A stretch of DNA of 5,783 nt from an uncultured Traorella sp. GTDB taxonomy: Bacteria; Bacillota_I; Bacilli_A; Erysipelotrichales; Erysipelotrichaceae. The stretch is from NCBI GenBank assembly GCA_945938205.1, contig CAMEUL010000105.1, positions 1 to 5,783 of the forward strand, read 5' to 3'. The position numbers were made by a program, and so were the translations under genes. Each line of letters opens with the position of its first letter. Position 1 is the stretch's first letter. Positions 5,480 to 5,783 of this stretch are shown here, in pieces. The notes under the pieces are model-generated. The model was not told the origin of the DNA and searched no databases. It saw nothing but the letters and a program-made list of their open reading frames with translations.

Positions 5480-5783
5480 TTACTCCTCCTTCTGATTCTG
5501 TTTTACGACTTCACTGGCGAGTCCGGCATATGCCTTTGCGCCATCACAACGAACATCATATTCAAAGATCGTCTGCCCAAATGAAGGACTCTCGGACAGT
5601 TTCACATTTCTTGGTATGTAATTGCGATACACTTTTTCTTTAAAATGTTTTCGAACATTCTGGCTGACCTCATTGCTTAAATTGGTACGTGCATCATACA
5701 TGGTCAGAAGAACGCCCTCGATCACCAGATTTGGATTGAACAATTGCTGGACAAGACGAATTGTCAAAAGCAACTGAGTAACA
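5480..5783 (-). CDS. parA: ParA/Soj partitioning ATPase, C-terminal part (5' end beyond window)
   Basis: About 100 codons are visible and the frame is open to the right edge. ParA is a Walker-type ATPase that binds DNA non-specifically and, with ParB, segregates origins; in Bacillus Soj also acts on DnaA. Visible family blocks are LLLTIRLVQQLFNP, the EGVLLTMYDARTNLS strand-loop, and the NYIPRNVKLSESPSFGQ segment followed by EYD and GAKAY near the end. The Walker A and B motifs lie outside the window. The true start is upstream of 5783; TTG at 5771-5773 is internal, since family-like sequence (VTQ) continues ahead of it. The stop overlaps the parB ribosome binding site, consistent with translational coupling. 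Confidence 0.95.
   Translation of the reverse strand, partial: VTQLLLTIRLVQQLFNPNLVIEGVLLTMYDARTNLSNEVSQNVRKHFKEKVYRNYIPRNVKLSESPSFGQTIFEYDVRCDGAKAYAGLASEVVKQNQKEE

Noticed and set aside
5254..5643. 129-codon open frame on the plus strand
   Set aside because: It is antisense across the parA-parB junction, has no family resemblance, and both minus-strand genes are certain.

Overview
The window is an AT-rich, compact chromosomal segment in which every supported gene lies on the minus strand. Transcription therefore runs from high to low coordinates. The features point to a low-GC Gram-positive (Bacillota): a T-box leader ahead of metG, a Spo0J/Soj-type ParAB pair, strong AAGGAGG-type ribosome binding sites and TTGA/TATAAT promoters. 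An Erysipelotrichia-like gut bacterium is my best guess, but that rests on general resemblance and not on any diagnostic marker. parAB usually sits near the replication origin, so this may be an origin-proximal region.

In transcription order the layout is as follows. (1) The C-terminal third of ParA/Soj enters from the right edge. (2) parB/spo0J follows one base after the parA stop. (3) A gene for a two-part protein, an RDD-type membrane domain joined to a PHP-type domain, has its own promoter at the 3' end of parB. (4) A promoter overlaps the end of that gene and drives a methionine-type T-box leader with AUG specifier, stem III, antiterminator and terminator. (5) metG (methionyl-tRNA synthetase) follows and ends in a GNRA-loop terminator. 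(6) The N-terminal half of a CstA-family peptide/pyruvate transporter runs off the left edge.

Two points deserve attention. metG is broken: near position 2301 the reading frame jumps, and about 14 residues normal for the family are missing between two FI(Q/K)P-like segments. This looks like a deletion of about 43 bp between short direct repeats. MetRS is essential, so this is an assembly or sequencing error, a variant in the population, or a sign of a second MetRS gene elsewhere. Second, the RDD-PHP protein keeps the PHP fold signatures and the HxH, E and D ligands. However, the four histidines normally expected downstream are replaced by Leu, Thr, Tyr and Tyr. It may be a membrane-anchored PHP pseudoenzyme or one with altered metal binding, encoded beside the chromosome-segregation genes.

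Functionally, ParA/ParB handle origin segregation. metG is controlled by uncharged tRNA-Met through transcription antitermination. CstA takes up peptides or pyruvate. The RDD-PHP protein has no assignable role.
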